Below are positions 32,264 to 41,603 of a stretch of DNA of 64,000 nt, in pieces. Where the stretch lies: the NCBI GenBank assembly GCA_015061745.1, contig SUWB01000006.1:38920-102919 (forward strand), given 5' to 3'. The position numbers and the translations under genes were made by a program. Numbering within the stretch: position 1 is the first letter of the stretch; each line of letters opens with the position of its first letter. Under the pieces are notes generated by a model. That model ran no database searches. It had not been told where the DNA came from and saw only the letters and a list, made by a program, of their open reading frames with translations. This stretch comes from Lentisphaerota bacterium. GTDB taxonomy: Bacteria; Verrucomicrobiota; Lentisphaeria; Victivallales; Victivallaceae.

Positions 32264-33037
32264 ATGAAAAGGAGTTTTTTGTCAACTGTTCTGTGCGGAG
32301 CTCTGATCGGATTTTCCGGTTACGTTTTTGCTGATACCACAGAAGCCAGTCCCGGCGGCGGACGACCCGCCTGGGGACAGGGCGGTCGTGGCGGTATGGG
32401 CGGTATGCGCGGCCAGGGTCGCTGGCGCGGTCAGGGCGGGCAGGGACGCTGGCGCGGACAGGGCGGAGCCGGTATGCGCGGCGGTATGGGATTCGGCGGT
32501 ATGATGTTCAACCGCATCTCAAAAGAAGCTGAGATCCAGCAGAAGTTCCCCGAAGAATACGCCAAAGCTGCCAAACAGCTCATTGAAGCTGAAGCCAAAC
32601 TGCAGGAACTTGCCCAAAAGGCCAAAGTCGAATTACCCGTTGACAATAACTATGTGTTCAGACAGCTCAAGGCAAAGGCTCCCGCTGAATTTGCCGAGAT
32701 CGAAAATAAACTCAAACAGCGGGAAACTATGCGGGAAGGGTTTGAAAAACTCCGTGCTCTTGCTGAGAAACACAAACTTAAACTCAGTTTCGGATTCGGT
32801 ATGCGGCCCGGTATGCGGGGAGCTGAAGCCCAGCGGCCCAGTGACCGTTCACAGATGCGTCGCAATGATGTTGCCAAGATCAATGCCGTCCGTGAACGCT
32901 ATCCCGCAGAATGGAAAAAGGTTCTTGAGCTCCGTCAGCAAAACAAACACGGCGAAGCCCGTGCATTGACCCGGGAACTTATACAACGTCTTGAGACTCC
33001 CGGAAAAACTGCCCCGCAGCAGCCTGCCGGGAAGTAA
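32264..33037 (+). CDS. exported Gly/Arg/Met-rich protein heading the T2SS operon
   Basis: 257 residues with a Sec signal peptide (1-23, ending GYVFADTTEA). Residues about 30-82 are a low-complexity Gly/Arg/Gln/Met/Trp region with repeated RGQGRWRGQGGQ units. The rest is mostly charged helix (EIQQKFPEEYAKAAKQLIEAEAKLQELAQKAK, a second helical pair after 180) and ends with a Gln/Pro-rich tail. The helical part recalls periplasmic chaperones of the Spy/CpxP sort, but no LTxxQ motif is evident. It is the first gene before gspL (26-nt gap) and probably co-transcribed with the whole secretion operon. Function unknown; assembly factor or substrate of the T2SS is a guess. Confidence 0.65.
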   Translation: MKRSFLSTVLCGALIGFSGYVFADTTEASPGGGRPAWGQGGRGGMGGMRGQGRWRGQGGQGRWRGQGGAGMRGGMGFGGMMFNRISKEAEIQQKFPEEYAKAAKQLIEAEAKLQELAQKAKVELPVDNNYVFRQLKAKAPAEFAEIENKLKQRETMREGFEKLRALAEKHKLKLSFGFGMRPGMRGAEAQRPSDRSQMRRNDVAKINAVRERYPAEWKKVLELRQQNKHGEARALTRELIQRLETPGKTAPQQPAGK

Positions 33038-33063
33038 TTATACCTCAGGGGGGATGTAAACGA

Positions 33064-34362
33064 ATGACACTTTTCGGTAAAAATAAATTTGCTGTGGTGT
33101 TCTGCTCTCCGGAGCTTTTCCGGGGAGCGGTTTTTGCCAGGCAAAATTCAAGATGGGTACTGGTCCGCAGCGGAGAAATTTCTTCAGGCCCCGAATTGCC
33201 CGGAGATAAACTCAAGGCTTTACTTAAGGAAATCGCTTATTCCAGTGATTCCGATCTCTTTTTGACCGGACAGCTGGCAAACAGTTTTGCTTTTAACTGG
33301 GAGTCTGTTCCCCTGCCGCCTAAAGAACAGCTGGGAGCGGTCGAAATGGAACTTGCAAGTGCTCTGCCCGGAACTGTGGAAGACCCCGTGTTTCAGTTTA
33401 CCGAATCCCCCGAAAATGAAGAAGGAGCAGTTACTGTCAGTGTCTGTGCATTCCCCGCTTCTGCGCTTGATCAGGTTTCTGCAATGCTCAACCGTGCCAA
33501 TTACAAAGCTGATGAATTTATTTCCCCCCTTATTTGTCAGCAGCCGGGCGATGCGCCTTTGCACTTTGACGTGATCAATCCCCATATGTTTTTTCACAAC
33601 GGCGTCTGGAAAAAGGCTGCCGGCAGAGAAAAAATCCTTGCCGCTGCCGCTGAAAACTGGCGCAAGGTTATGAATGAAACTTTTGTGCTGCCCGAAAATT
33701 TCGACGTGGCAAAATTCCTTTCCGTGCTTCTGGTCGCACGTCTGGAGTGTTCCGGAGTCTCAGTCAAAGAACGCCTTTCTTTGCGGGTCCTGCCTGAACA
33801 GTCCCGCCCCTTGCGTTACCGGGCCCACATTCAGCTTGGACTGATACTGCTGGCTCTGCTTATTGCAAATCTGCTTTGGGCCGTTTATCTCAATTATGGC
33901 GGAGAATACCGTGAGGCAAGAGAACTGACTCAGGAAATCGAAAGCTGCCGCCGCAAGATCACATCCATCAACTCCCGGCTCAAAAGGAATCAGAAAGCAT
34001 CAAGAGATATGGCAAGAGTTGTGGAAATCTCTGCCGGGGAAAGTGATGTTATCGGAAAACTTGCAGCCTTTTCACGGCTGCTCCCTGAAAATGTCCTTGT
34101 TTCAAATATGCGTTGGAGCGATTCCGGCGTCGATTTGCAGCTGCAGTCCGAAAATGCCAATATCAACCTGCCCGAACTGCTCAAACCTCTTAATTTCTGG
34201 AAAATAGGCAATCTGCAGCAGCGGCAGATGTGGGGAAGCGATGTGACTTCCATCAATTTGCGTCTGGTTCCCAATACTGACACTGTTGATAAAGGTAAGA
34301 AAAAAAGCGGCACATCTTTCCGCCGCAAACAGTTTAATTCGGGCAGGAGGACCGGAAGATGA
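33064..34362 (+). CDS. gspL: T2SS inner-membrane platform protein GspL (PilM/PilN-like)
   Basis: 432 residues. A cytoplasmic, actin-like but degenerate domain (about 1-255), one membrane helix (about 259-279, LGLILLALLIANLLWAVYL), a coiled coil (EYREARELTQEIESCRRKITSINSRLKRN) and a periplasmic ferredoxin-like domain with LPENVLVSNMRWSDSGVDLQLQSEN. This is the GspL layout (PilM-N fused), which links the ATPase GspE to the inner membrane. The last 20 residues are basic (SFRRKQFNSGRRTGR). Strong GGGGGG ribosome site, and a 4-bp overlap with the next gene. Confidence 0.83.
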   Translation: MTLFGKNKFAVVFCSPELFRGAVFARQNSRWVLVRSGEISSGPELPGDKLKALLKEIAYSSDSDLFLTGQLANSFAFNWESVPLPPKEQLGAVEMELASALPGTVEDPVFQFTESPENEEGAVTVSVCAFPASALDQVSAMLNRANYKADEFISPLICQQPGDAPLHFDVINPHMFFHNGVWKKAAGREKILAAAAENWRKVMNETFVLPENFDVAKFLSVLLVARLECSGVSVKERLSLRVLPEQSRPLRYRAHIQLGLILLALLIANLLWAVYLNYGGEYREARELTQEIESCRRKITSINSRLKRNQKASRDMARVVEISAGESDVIGKLAAFSRLLPENVLVSNMRWSDSGVDLQLQSENANINLPELLKPLNFWKIGNLQQRQMWGSDVTSINLRLVPNTDTVDKGKKKSGTSFRRKQFNSGRRTGR

Positions 34363-35063
34363 GTCTTGATGTAAAGAAACTTTTGTCCACTCCCAAAGGA
34401 CAGCTGATCGCGGCTCTCTGTGCCCTCGGGTGCGTGTGGTTCGTGCTGATCCTCTATTTCGGCGGCGAATTTATCGAAAATCTGCCCAGTGCAGACACAC
34501 TTGAGGATTCAAAAAGAGAACTCAAAAAGCAGAAGATCCTGCTGCAAAAAGCTCAGGCTGAAGAAAAAGAATATCTCAAACTTCGGGAAAAATACAACGC
34601 AAAAATCCGTTCTGCGTGGCAGGAAAGCAAACACGGCCTCGTGGAAACACAGTTGCGGCGTATCGTTTCTGATACCGCTACCAAACTGGAACTTAAACCC
34701 AACAGCCTCGGAACTGTCCGGACCAACCGTATTAACGAAGACTTTTATTTCGCAGAAATCGACATCACGATGAATGGCACTTACGAAGAAGTGGTTAAAT
34801 TTATCGCCGCTGTCGCTGAATGTCAGCCCAAACTCAGCTGGCGCCGCCTCGACCTGCGTCCTGACTTCCGCCGCCGTTTTATGCGGAACAACAATAACAA
34901 TACCAATCTCGCCGCAGCACGGGCTCAGGCTGTGCAGGATCAGAATTCTGTCAATGTTATGTTCAACGGTGTGATCCGTGTCATCGGGTATGACGGTTCT
35001 TCCAATGTGGCGGCTCTGCAAAAAAAATCAACCGCCCCAAATAAAGGAGCACTCAAAAAATGA
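34359..35063 (+). CDS. gspM: T2SS inner-membrane platform protein GspM (PilO-like)
   Basis: 234 residues: short cytoplasmic N-terminus, one membrane helix (about 17-35), a coiled coil (SKRELKKQKILLQKAQAEEKEYLKLREKYNAK) and a periplasmic ferredoxin-like domain (FYFAEIDITMNGTYEEVVKFIAAVAECQPKLSWRRLDLRP). This is the size and layout of GspM/PilO, which partners GspL. A short Asn run (NNNNNTN) and a basic tail (KKSTAPNKGALKK) are present. Overlaps gspL and the following gene by 4 nt each. Confidence 0.8.
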   Translation: MSLDVKKLLSTPKGQLIAALCALGCVWFVLILYFGGEFIENLPSADTLEDSKRELKKQKILLQKAQAEEKEYLKLREKYNAKIRSAWQESKHGLVETQLRRIVSDTATKLELKPNSLGTVRTNRINEDFYFAEIDITMNGTYEEVVKFIAAVAECQPKLSWRRLDLRPDFRRRFMRNNNNNTNLAAARAQAVQDQNSVNVMFNGVIRVIGYDGSSNVAALQKKSTAPNKGALKK

Positions 35064-35965
35064 AAACTCCTCTGATATTGCTTAACTGTCTTTTGGCAGG
35101 CGGTGTTTGTTTCGCTTTTGTCAGCAATATAAAGTCCCTTTCAAAAGAAGAACAGGTCGTCCCCGTAAAACGGGAACGCAAACAGATCCGTCAGGACGAC
35201 GGTCAACAGCAAACTCCTGCCGTTGTTTATACCAAAGATCAGCAGCTGCAAAGCATTCTGACCGCTAATATCCTTAATCCTGAACGCAGTCCCAATACCG
35301 GGGCGCAGGGAAGAAACCGCCGGGTGCAGCTTTCTCTGGTGGGAACTTTCAAGATCGGCAAGAGCGAAGGTGCCATTATCCGTGTCCGGGGAGCCGTCAA
35401 TCAGAACCGTTTTATGCAGATGGGCGGCGGAATGTTCGGAATGCCCGGTATGGGGAGCCCCGCTCAGCAGGGAATGCAGCAAAATAATACCCAGCAGCAG
35501 AGTACAGAACCCCGCCGCAATGCCGGACGTTCTGAAGGCCGGGGCGGTATGATGTCGGGAACCGATAACCGTATGCGTTTCAGCTCTATTTTCCGTCAGA
35601 TGAGCGGTGAAGAAGAAGATGCCGATTCAGCTACCACCGGTACCAAACAATATGTCAAGGTGGGCGAAACTCTGGCCAGCGGTCATACTCTGGTCGAAGT
35701 GCAGCGTTTCAAAGTCATTCTCAGCAGGGGCGGGAGCAAAACAGAACTGCTTCTTGAAGATCCTTCCAAAAATCAGGTCAGACGCAGTTCATCCCGCCGT
35801 ATGAGTGCCGGACAGCGTTTTATGCAGAATTCTCTTAACTCCCAGCGGCAGATGATGCAGATGATGCAGCGGATGTCCTGGGGAATGAGCCGTGCTATGC
35901 AAAATCTCAACCGCTCCATTCAATCCGGCGGCGGCAACGGCGGACGCGGCGGCGGCAGACGATAA
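35060..35965 (+). CDS. gspC: T2SS GspC-like protein with Met/Gln/Arg-Gly insertions
   Basis: 301 residues. One N-terminal membrane helix (1-22) is followed by a linker and a GspC/PilP homology region (ILTANILNPERS...LVGTFKIGKSEGAIIRV...YVKVGETLASGHTLVEVQRFKVILSRGGSKTELLLE), the domain that contacts the secretin. The domain is interrupted by a low-complexity Met/Gln/Gly insertion (about 120-185), and the C-terminus (about 245-301) is Met/Gln/Arg-rich and ends in a Gly/Arg stretch. No PDZ domain is seen. The assignment rests on gene order, topology and the HR-like strands. Confidence 0.72.
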   Translation: MKTPLILLNCLLAGGVCFAFVSNIKSLSKEEQVVPVKRERKQIRQDDGQQQTPAVVYTKDQQLQSILTANILNPERSPNTGAQGRNRRVQLSLVGTFKIGKSEGAIIRVRGAVNQNRFMQMGGGMFGMPGMGSPAQQGMQQNNTQQQSTEPRRNAGRSEGRGGMMSGTDNRMRFSSIFRQMSGEEEDADSATTGTKQYVKVGETLASGHTLVEVQRFKVILSRGGSKTELLLEDPSKNQVRRSSSRRMSAGQRFMQNSLNSQRQMMQMMQRMSWGMSRAMQNLNRSIQSGGGNGGRGGGRR

Positions 35966-36010
35966 TTAATGATTTTCAGCAAACAGTTTAATATATCAGG
36001 AAGACAAACA

Positions 36011-38377
36011 ATGAAAAAAGTATGGGAAAGATTTTTGTGGGGAAGTGCCGTTTTGATGCTGGTTCTGTCCTTTGGGTGTGAATCAGGAAAAGGGGCTCCG
36101 GAGGAAGAAGGCAAGGAAGAAGACCGCTTCCAGTTTCTCCGCCGGGAAGAAGCTGAACCTCACAAGGATGTAAAAGAAAAAATGACTGACGAACAGGTGG
36201 AGGCCAAAGCTCCTTATCCTCACCCTGTCAGCAAAGAAAAAATCAAAAAGCTGGAACAGAAACCCATCCCCAAATCCCGGATCATTCCCGGCGGCTCCAC
36301 TGCCAATGCCCCCCGTTTTTACGATGACTTCATTGCCCTCAACGGCGATGAGGAGATCCCTGTTTCTCTGGTTTTCAACAGTGCTCCGCTGCTGGACGTG
36401 CTTTCTGCCTTTGCCGATGTGCTGAATTTCAACTTCATTGCAGACAATGATCTGCGCGGCGTGGTCACTTTGAACCTCAATTCCAATATGACACGCAAAG
36501 AACTCTGGAACACCTTTGAACGTATGGTCCACCTTTCCGGTGCCGGTATCAAGGTCGAAGACTCCATCTTGCGTATCGTGGGATCCGGTAAATTCGCCAA
36601 AGAAGCTGACCACAAGATCGGTACTTCCGGCGAAAGCGAGATCCTTTACTACCCACTGACCACAGCCACCGGCCGTGAAGCTGTCAATCAGCTGAGGCCT
36701 TTTATGAGCCGGGATGCTTCCATTGTGGATCTGACCCGCCCCAATGCCATTATGGTGTGTGATCTGCGCCCCAGCATCGCTAAAGCCAAACAGCTCCTTG
36801 ACCTGATCGACCGTAACGGCCGCCGTACCTGGCCCCGGGTCGTTATCCCCTGCCACAATGTGCTCCCCAGCAAAGTGGTTATGGAAATGAATGAGATCCT
36901 GCCGGTGCTCGGATTCAATGTTTTCAAGACAACTGACCGTAATGAACTGCCCGGTTCCGTCCGTCTTTCTGCGGTCGACCGTTTGGATGTGGTCGTCGCT
37001 TCTGCTGCCACTCAGGAAGCTATTGACCTTATCAAAGAATGGATCACAATGCTTGACAGTTCTGACAACAACGATCAGGAAAGGATCTTTGTTTACAAGG
37101 TGCGTCACAACCGTGCCGAACAGCTGGCCCACGCTCTTTCTGTGATCTTCAATACCACCGGTGTCAACCTTTCTATGGACACCAATACCGGTAATATCCG
37201 TACCCAGAACATCAACTCCAGCAGCGTCAACCGCAATACCGCCAACAATGCACAGCGTAATCAGGTGATGTCACGGGCCAATACCATTGCCAATACTTTG
37301 AGTGACAAGAGTTCCAATATCTTCGATCAGCAGGTGCGTGTTCATTCTGACGGTGTGCTCAACCGTCTGGTGTTCCGTACCGTTCCCCGGACTTATGCGG
37401 CTATCAAAGCTCTGCTTGATAAGCTGGATGTGGTGCCGGCACAGGTGTTGCTGCAGGTGATGGTGGTTGAAGTTACTCTTACCGAGTCAACTCAGTTCGG
37501 TCTTGAATTTTCCGGATTTTCTGCTCACCAGGATGCTGTTACTCTCTTTGGTAATCAATATTCAGGAACCGGAACCGGACTTAATCCCTTTATTACCAAG
37601 ACCGCAGCCGATGCTGCCGGAACTGCGGCTGCTTCAACTGTGCTTCGTACGGCCAGTGATCGGCAGTCCGGAGGCACCTTTGTTATCGCCGACCCCGACA
37701 ATCCCCAGAAACGTTTTGGATATATCCGGGCTCTGGCCGGTAACGGCAAGGTCAAAGTTATTTCCAGTCCCCAGCTTCTTGTGACCAGTCACAACAAAGC
37801 CAATATGCAGGTGGGCAGCTCCATTCCCATTCTGACTCAGGGAATTTCCAACAGTGAGTCCAATACCAATGTGACCCAGAACTATCAGTATAAGGATGTG
37901 GGTGTGATCCTTGAAGTTACTCCCCAGATCACCAGTACCGATCTGATCGCCCTCAATGTCTCTCAGGAAATTTCAGCCAAGGTCGATCCGGCTTCCACTG
38001 ATCCCATTCAGTCTCCGTCCATTTCCACCCGCAAGGTGGAATCCACGATGACCATTGCCAACGGTCAGACTATGATTATCGGCGGATTGATTCAGGAGCG
38101 GGTCAACGATACTCTGGAATCTCTGCCCCTTATTAACAAGATTCCTTTTCTCAAGCGTCTGTTGGGTTCCACAAATGCCAGTGTTGAACGCAGTGAGATC
38201 CTGGTCCTTATTACCGGATATATCGTCAATGAAAAGAGTCCCATCGAGGATATGATCAAACGCTATAATGATGCGATCAAGGCTCTGAACAAATATGACA
38301 GTCAGCTGGGGGACCGTGAGGATGCTGACGGCAGCAAGCCCGGTATTTTCACCAAGTCGGAGTTTTGGCTGGAATGA
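36011..38377 (+). CDS. gspD: T2SS secretin GspD
   Basis: 788 residues; start ATG at 36011 with AGGAAG rather than the upstream one. Lipoprotein-type signal (acylated Cys at about 23), a charged linker, an N0-like domain beginning near VSLVFNSAPLLDVLSAFADVLNFNFI, N1-N3 repeats, with an Asn/Arg-rich loop in N3 (INSSSVNRNTANNAQRNQ), then the secretin core (VLLQVMVVEVTLTE; QVGSSIPILTQG; GVILEVTPQI; IGGLIQERVNDTLESLPLINKIPFLKRLLGS). It forms the outer-membrane pore of the T2SS. C-terminal extension with acidic stretch. The stop overlaps the gspE start (ATGA). Confidence 0.95.
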   Translation: MKKVWERFLWGSAVLMLVLSFGCESGKGAPEEEGKEEDRFQFLRREEAEPHKDVKEKMTDEQVEAKAPYPHPVSKEKIKKLEQKPIPKSRIIPGGSTANAPRFYDDFIALNGDEEIPVSLVFNSAPLLDVLSAFADVLNFNFIADNDLRGVVTLNLNSNMTRKELWNTFERMVHLSGAGIKVEDSILRIVGSGKFAKEADHKIGTSGESEILYYPLTTATGREAVNQLRPFMSRDASIVDLTRPNAIMVCDLRPSIAKAKQLLDLIDRNGRRTWPRVVIPCHNVLPSKVVMEMNEILPVLGFNVFKTTDRNELPGSVRLSAVDRLDVVVASAATQEAIDLIKEWITMLDSSDNNDQERIFVYKVRHNRAEQLAHALSVIFNTTGVNLSMDTNTGNIRTQNINSSSVNRNTANNAQRNQVMSRANTIANTLSDKSSNIFDQQVRVHSDGVLNRLVFRTVPRTYAAIKALLDKLDVVPAQVLLQVMVVEVTLTESTQFGLEFSGFSAHQDAVTLFGNQYSGTGTGLNPFITKTAADAAGTAAASTVLRTASDRQSGGTFVIADPDNPQKRFGYIRALAGNGKVKVISSPQLLVTSHNKANMQVGSSIPILTQGISNSESNTNVTQNYQYKDVGVILEVTPQITSTDLIALNVSQEISAKVDPASTDPIQSPSISTRKVESTMTIANGQTMIIGGLIQERVNDTLESLPLINKIPFLKRLLGSTNASVERSEILVLITGYIVNEKSPIEDMIKRYNDAIKALNKYDSQLGDREDADGSKPGIFTKSEFWLE

Positions 38378-39957
38378 GTATCAACGCAATAGATTATGCC
38401 GGTGCACTGGCCCATTTGGATGAAGAACTGCTGCGTCGTTTCCCTGATTGTGACCGCAGTGATCCCAGAGAGGCTGACAAAAAGCTGGTCGAAGAAGGAA
38501 AGATCACAGAAAATCAGCTGCTTCAGCTTTATTCCGAAGCCTGCGGAGTGCAGGGGATGGATGAAGAAGATATCGGAACTCCCGAGATTTTTCCTGAAGT
38601 TTCTATGGCTTTTCTCAATGCCAAGTGCTGTCTGCCTATGGAGTGGGACGAAAATATGGTCAAACTTCTGGTGGTCGATCCCTATGATGCCGAAGATCTT
38701 GACTACACACTTTCCTGTGCCTGGAAAAGAGTTGTTATCCCCGTTTTCTGTCGCCGTCCCTTCCTTGAACGCCTTTTGAGCAAGGTTCAGTCATCCGGTG
38801 AGGAGGAAACTCCTGTTGAAGCTGAAGATGAAAATACTTTGCGTTCTATGGCAGGCGAGGCACGTATTGTCCGGTTGGTCAATGATATCTTTACGCAAGC
38901 CATTGAACTGGGGGCCAGTGATATTCACGTTGAACCCGGCGAGGAAAATGTGGCCGTCCGCTGCCGCGTGGACGGTGTGCTGACTGAGATCCTGACCGCT
39001 CCTTTGAAAGAGTTTCCGGCAATCGCTTCCCGTATCAAACTGCTGGGCGGGCTGAACATCGCTGAAAGCCGTCTGCCCCAGGACGGACGTACCAATGTGA
39101 AACTGGGAAGGACGGAACTGGATATGCGTATCAGTACCATTCCGATCCTTACCGGTGAGAGTATTGTGCTCCGTCTGCTGGATCAGGGGGCTTTGAGCTT
39201 TGACCTCAAGACTTTGGGAATGTCTGAAGAACATCTTGCCCAGTTTGAGAAACTTATTCAGATCCCTCACGGGATCATCCTTGTTGTGGGTCCCACCGGA
39301 AGCGGTAAGACCACCACATTGTACAGCGTTATCAATCAGCTCAATGACAGCAAAAAGAAAATCATCACCATTGAAGATCCTGTGGAATACAAGACCCCCG
39401 GCCTCTGTCAGGTCCAGGTGAATCATAAGATCGGCGTCACCTTTGCCGCCGGATTGCGCAGTATTGTCCGTCAGGACCCGGATGTGATTCTGGTGGGTGA
39501 GATCCGTGACCGCGAAACGGCTGATATTGCCATTAACGCAGCGTTGACAGGACACCTTGTGCTGAGTACGCTCCATACCAATGACGCTGTGGGTGCTGTG
39601 ACCCGTCTGCTGGATATGGGAGTGGAAAACTTCCTTGTTTCCTCTGCTTTGTTCGGCGTGCTCTCTCAGCGTCTTGTGAGAAAAATCTGTCCGGAGTGTC
39701 ACTCCAAAGGCAGTGTCAACGGTGTCAAGTGCCGCCGGTGCAATGGAACCGGCTTCAAAGGACGCTGCGGTATCTTTGAGCTGCTGATCCTTAATGATGA
39801 GATCCGTTCCGCCGTGACCCGGGATGCTTCAAGTGCCGAACTGGAGCAAATCGCTGTCCGGCACGGTATGATTACCTTGAAACAGGATGGCGAAGCCAAA
39901 GTCAAAGCCGGGATCACGACTGCCGAGGAGTTGGGACGATCCACTGCTGAGGTTTAA
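38374..39957 (+). CDS. gspE: T2SS assembly ATPase GspE
   Basis: 527 residues. N-terminal GspE/PilB N-domain, then the hexameric ATPase core: Walker A GPTGSGKTTTL (about 306-314), Asp box ITIEDPVEY, Walker B DVILVGEIRDRETADIA, His box LVLSTLHTNDA, and the Cys4 zinc module CPECHSKGSVNGVKCRRC (about 438-456). It powers pseudopilus assembly at the inner membrane. I start at the ATG at 38374 overlapping the gspD stop; an in-frame TTG three codons earlier is possible. Confidence 0.97.
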   Translation: MSINAIDYAGALAHLDEELLRRFPDCDRSDPREADKKLVEEGKITENQLLQLYSEACGVQGMDEEDIGTPEIFPEVSMAFLNAKCCLPMEWDENMVKLLVVDPYDAEDLDYTLSCAWKRVVIPVFCRRPFLERLLSKVQSSGEEETPVEAEDENTLRSMAGEARIVRLVNDIFTQAIELGASDIHVEPGEENVAVRCRVDGVLTEILTAPLKEFPAIASRIKLLGGLNIAESRLPQDGRTNVKLGRTELDMRISTIPILTGESIVLRLLDQGALSFDLKTLGMSEEHLAQFEKLIQIPHGIILVVGPTGSGKTTTLYSVINQLNDSKKKIITIEDPVEYKTPGLCQVQVNHKIGVTFAAGLRSIVRQDPDVILVGEIRDRETADIAINAALTGHLVLSTLHTNDAVGAVTRLLDMGVENFLVSSALFGVLSQRLVRKICPECHSKGSVNGVKCRRCNGTGFKGRCGIFELLILNDEIRSAVTRDASSAELEQIAVRHGMITLKQDGEAKVKAGITTAEELGRSTAEV

Positions 39958-39960
39958 GAG

Positions 39961-41175
39961 ATGGGACTTTACAAGTACATAGGAGCCGCCCGCAATGAGA
40001 AACCCCGCGAGGTTCTGATTGAGGCGGACAGCGAAAAAGAAGCAAGAGAAAAACTCCGGGTCAGAGGGATCGTTCCTGTCAGGTTTCTGGGCGAGGCTGC
40101 CGCTGAAAGACGCAGTTTCGCACTCAAACGCTCTAAGGTCAACACCTTTGAGTTCACCCGGGAACTTGCTCCTTTGCTGGATTCTTATATCCCTCTTGAA
40201 AGAGCTTTGAGCATTATTGCAGAAAGTTCTGCCGAAAAGGAACAACGGGATTTTGTGACTTCTATGCGTCAGGCACTTCACGAAGGAAAGAAATTTTCTG
40301 AGATCGTCCGGTCACACGGAGCTCTTTTCCCTCCTTATTATGCCAATCTGATCGAAAGCGGTGAGGAAACGGGATGTCTCCCCGAAGTGGTGCGTGAGCT
40401 TCACAAGTTTATGGGCGAAAGCAAGGAGCTGAAAGACTTTATTATTTCCAGTTCTGTTTATCCTGCCGCTATTATGGGCATCACTTTGTTGGTGACAGTG
40501 CTGCTTTTTACGGTCTTTGTGCCCCGATTTGCCAATATTTTTACCGATATGGGCAGGGAACAGCCCCCTTCAATGCAGTTTTTGCTGGGAGTCAGTGAAT
40601 TTGCCAAATATGCCTGGTGGATGATTCCTGCCGGATGTATGGCATTCTGGTATGCGCTGAAAAAGATCATCGGCGAAGATGAATTGAAATTCAAGATTGC
40701 CGGCCAGATGATAAAACTGCCCCTTTTCGGCCGTATCATCATTGATCTTGAAATGTGCAAATATGTGCGAACCCTTTCGATTCTTATCGGGAATCACGTT
40801 GAAATCATCAGAACAGTCCGCATTTCAGGCCGTATCATTTCCAATCCGGTGGTCGCCAAGGCTTTTGCGTCCATTGACCGGAAACTGAAAGGGGGCGACA
40901 AACTTTCCGCTGCCTTGAAGGGGAATCCCTTTGTGCCTTCCGGTATGACACCGATGCTGCGTGTGGGGGAGGAATCCGGCAACGTTGGCCCTATGCTGGA
41001 AAAAATCGCCACCAACCTTGAAAACGATACCAAGCTCAAGATCAAACGTCTTTTGAGCCTTTTTGAGCCTGCTGTTATTGTATTTCTGGCAGTGGTCGTG
41101 CTCATTGTTGTTGTTTCAATTTTCGTAGCTATGATGGAAATTAACTCTATAAGTCAAGGAGGACCTTCATTATGA
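39961..41175 (+). CDS. gspF: T2SS inner-membrane core protein GspF
   Basis: 404 residues with two tandem T2SSF domains (about 60-185 and 260-390). The conserved FTRELAPLLDSYIPLERALSIIAE and a late LLSLFEPAVIVFLAVVVLIVVVSIFVAMMEIN segment are both visible, with three membrane helices in all. It is the polytopic platform protein that couples ATPase rotation to pseudopilin incorporation. Gene start ATG three nt after gspE; overlap of 4 nt with gspG. Confidence 0.95.
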   Translation: MGLYKYIGAARNEKPREVLIEADSEKEAREKLRVRGIVPVRFLGEAAAERRSFALKRSKVNTFEFTRELAPLLDSYIPLERALSIIAESSAEKEQRDFVTSMRQALHEGKKFSEIVRSHGALFPPYYANLIESGEETGCLPEVVRELHKFMGESKELKDFIISSSVYPAAIMGITLLVTVLLFTVFVPRFANIFTDMGREQPPSMQFLLGVSEFAKYAWWMIPAGCMAFWYALKKIIGEDELKFKIAGQMIKLPLFGRIIIDLEMCKYVRTLSILIGNHVEIIRTVRISGRIISNPVVAKAFASIDRKLKGGDKLSAALKGNPFVPSGMTPMLRVGEESGNVGPMLEKIATNLENDTKLKIKRLLSLFEPAVIVFLAVVVLIVVVSIFVAMMEINSISQGGPSL

Positions 41176-41603
41176 AAAAGAGTCAAAAATTCCGCAGAAA
41201 AAACTTTACACTTATTGAAGTTGTGGTCGTGATCATTATTCTGGTCACTCTGGCTTCAATCGCCACGCCTCTCTATATGAACTATGTGAAGCGTGCCAAC
41301 ATCGGTGCCGCCAAGACGCAGATCAAGCTGCTTGAAGATGCTTTGACCGGTTACCGGCTGGATATGGGAAATTATCCTGATACCAACGCCGGTCTTAACG
41401 CCCTGATCGAGAATCCTGACGGCGACGAGAAATGGAATGGTCCTTACCTCAAGCCCGCCAAGATTCCGAAGGACCCCTGGGGACGTGAATATATTTACGC
41501 TTCTCCCGGTGAAGAAAACCGTGAATATGAGATCACCAGTTACGGTGCCGACGGACAGCCCGGCGGCAGCGGTGACAATGCTGATGTTACCAGCTATGAT
41601 TGA
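41172..41603 (+). CDS. gspG: T2SS major pseudopilin GspG
   Basis: 143 residues, full length for GspG. Prepilin motif RRKNFTLIEVVVVIIILVTLASIATPLYMNYVKRANIGAAKTQI, with Asn instead of Gly at -1 and Glu at +5. The signature TGYRLDMGNYPDTNAGLNALIENP and the WNGPYLKPAKIPKDPWGREYIYASPGE calcium-binding core are typical. It should form the pseudopilus shaft. It is the only GspG in the window. Confidence 0.95.
   Translation: MKKSQKFRRKNFTLIEVVVVIIILVTLASIATPLYMNYVKRANIGAAKTQIKLLEDALTGYRLDMGNYPDTNAGLNALIENPDGDEKWNGPYLKPAKIPKDPWGREYIYASPGEENREYEITSYGADGQPGGSGDNADVTSYD

Noticed and set aside
36083..37132. 349-codon minus-strand frame inside gspD
   Set aside because: Antisense shadow of the secretin; composition low in motifs and no ribosome site.
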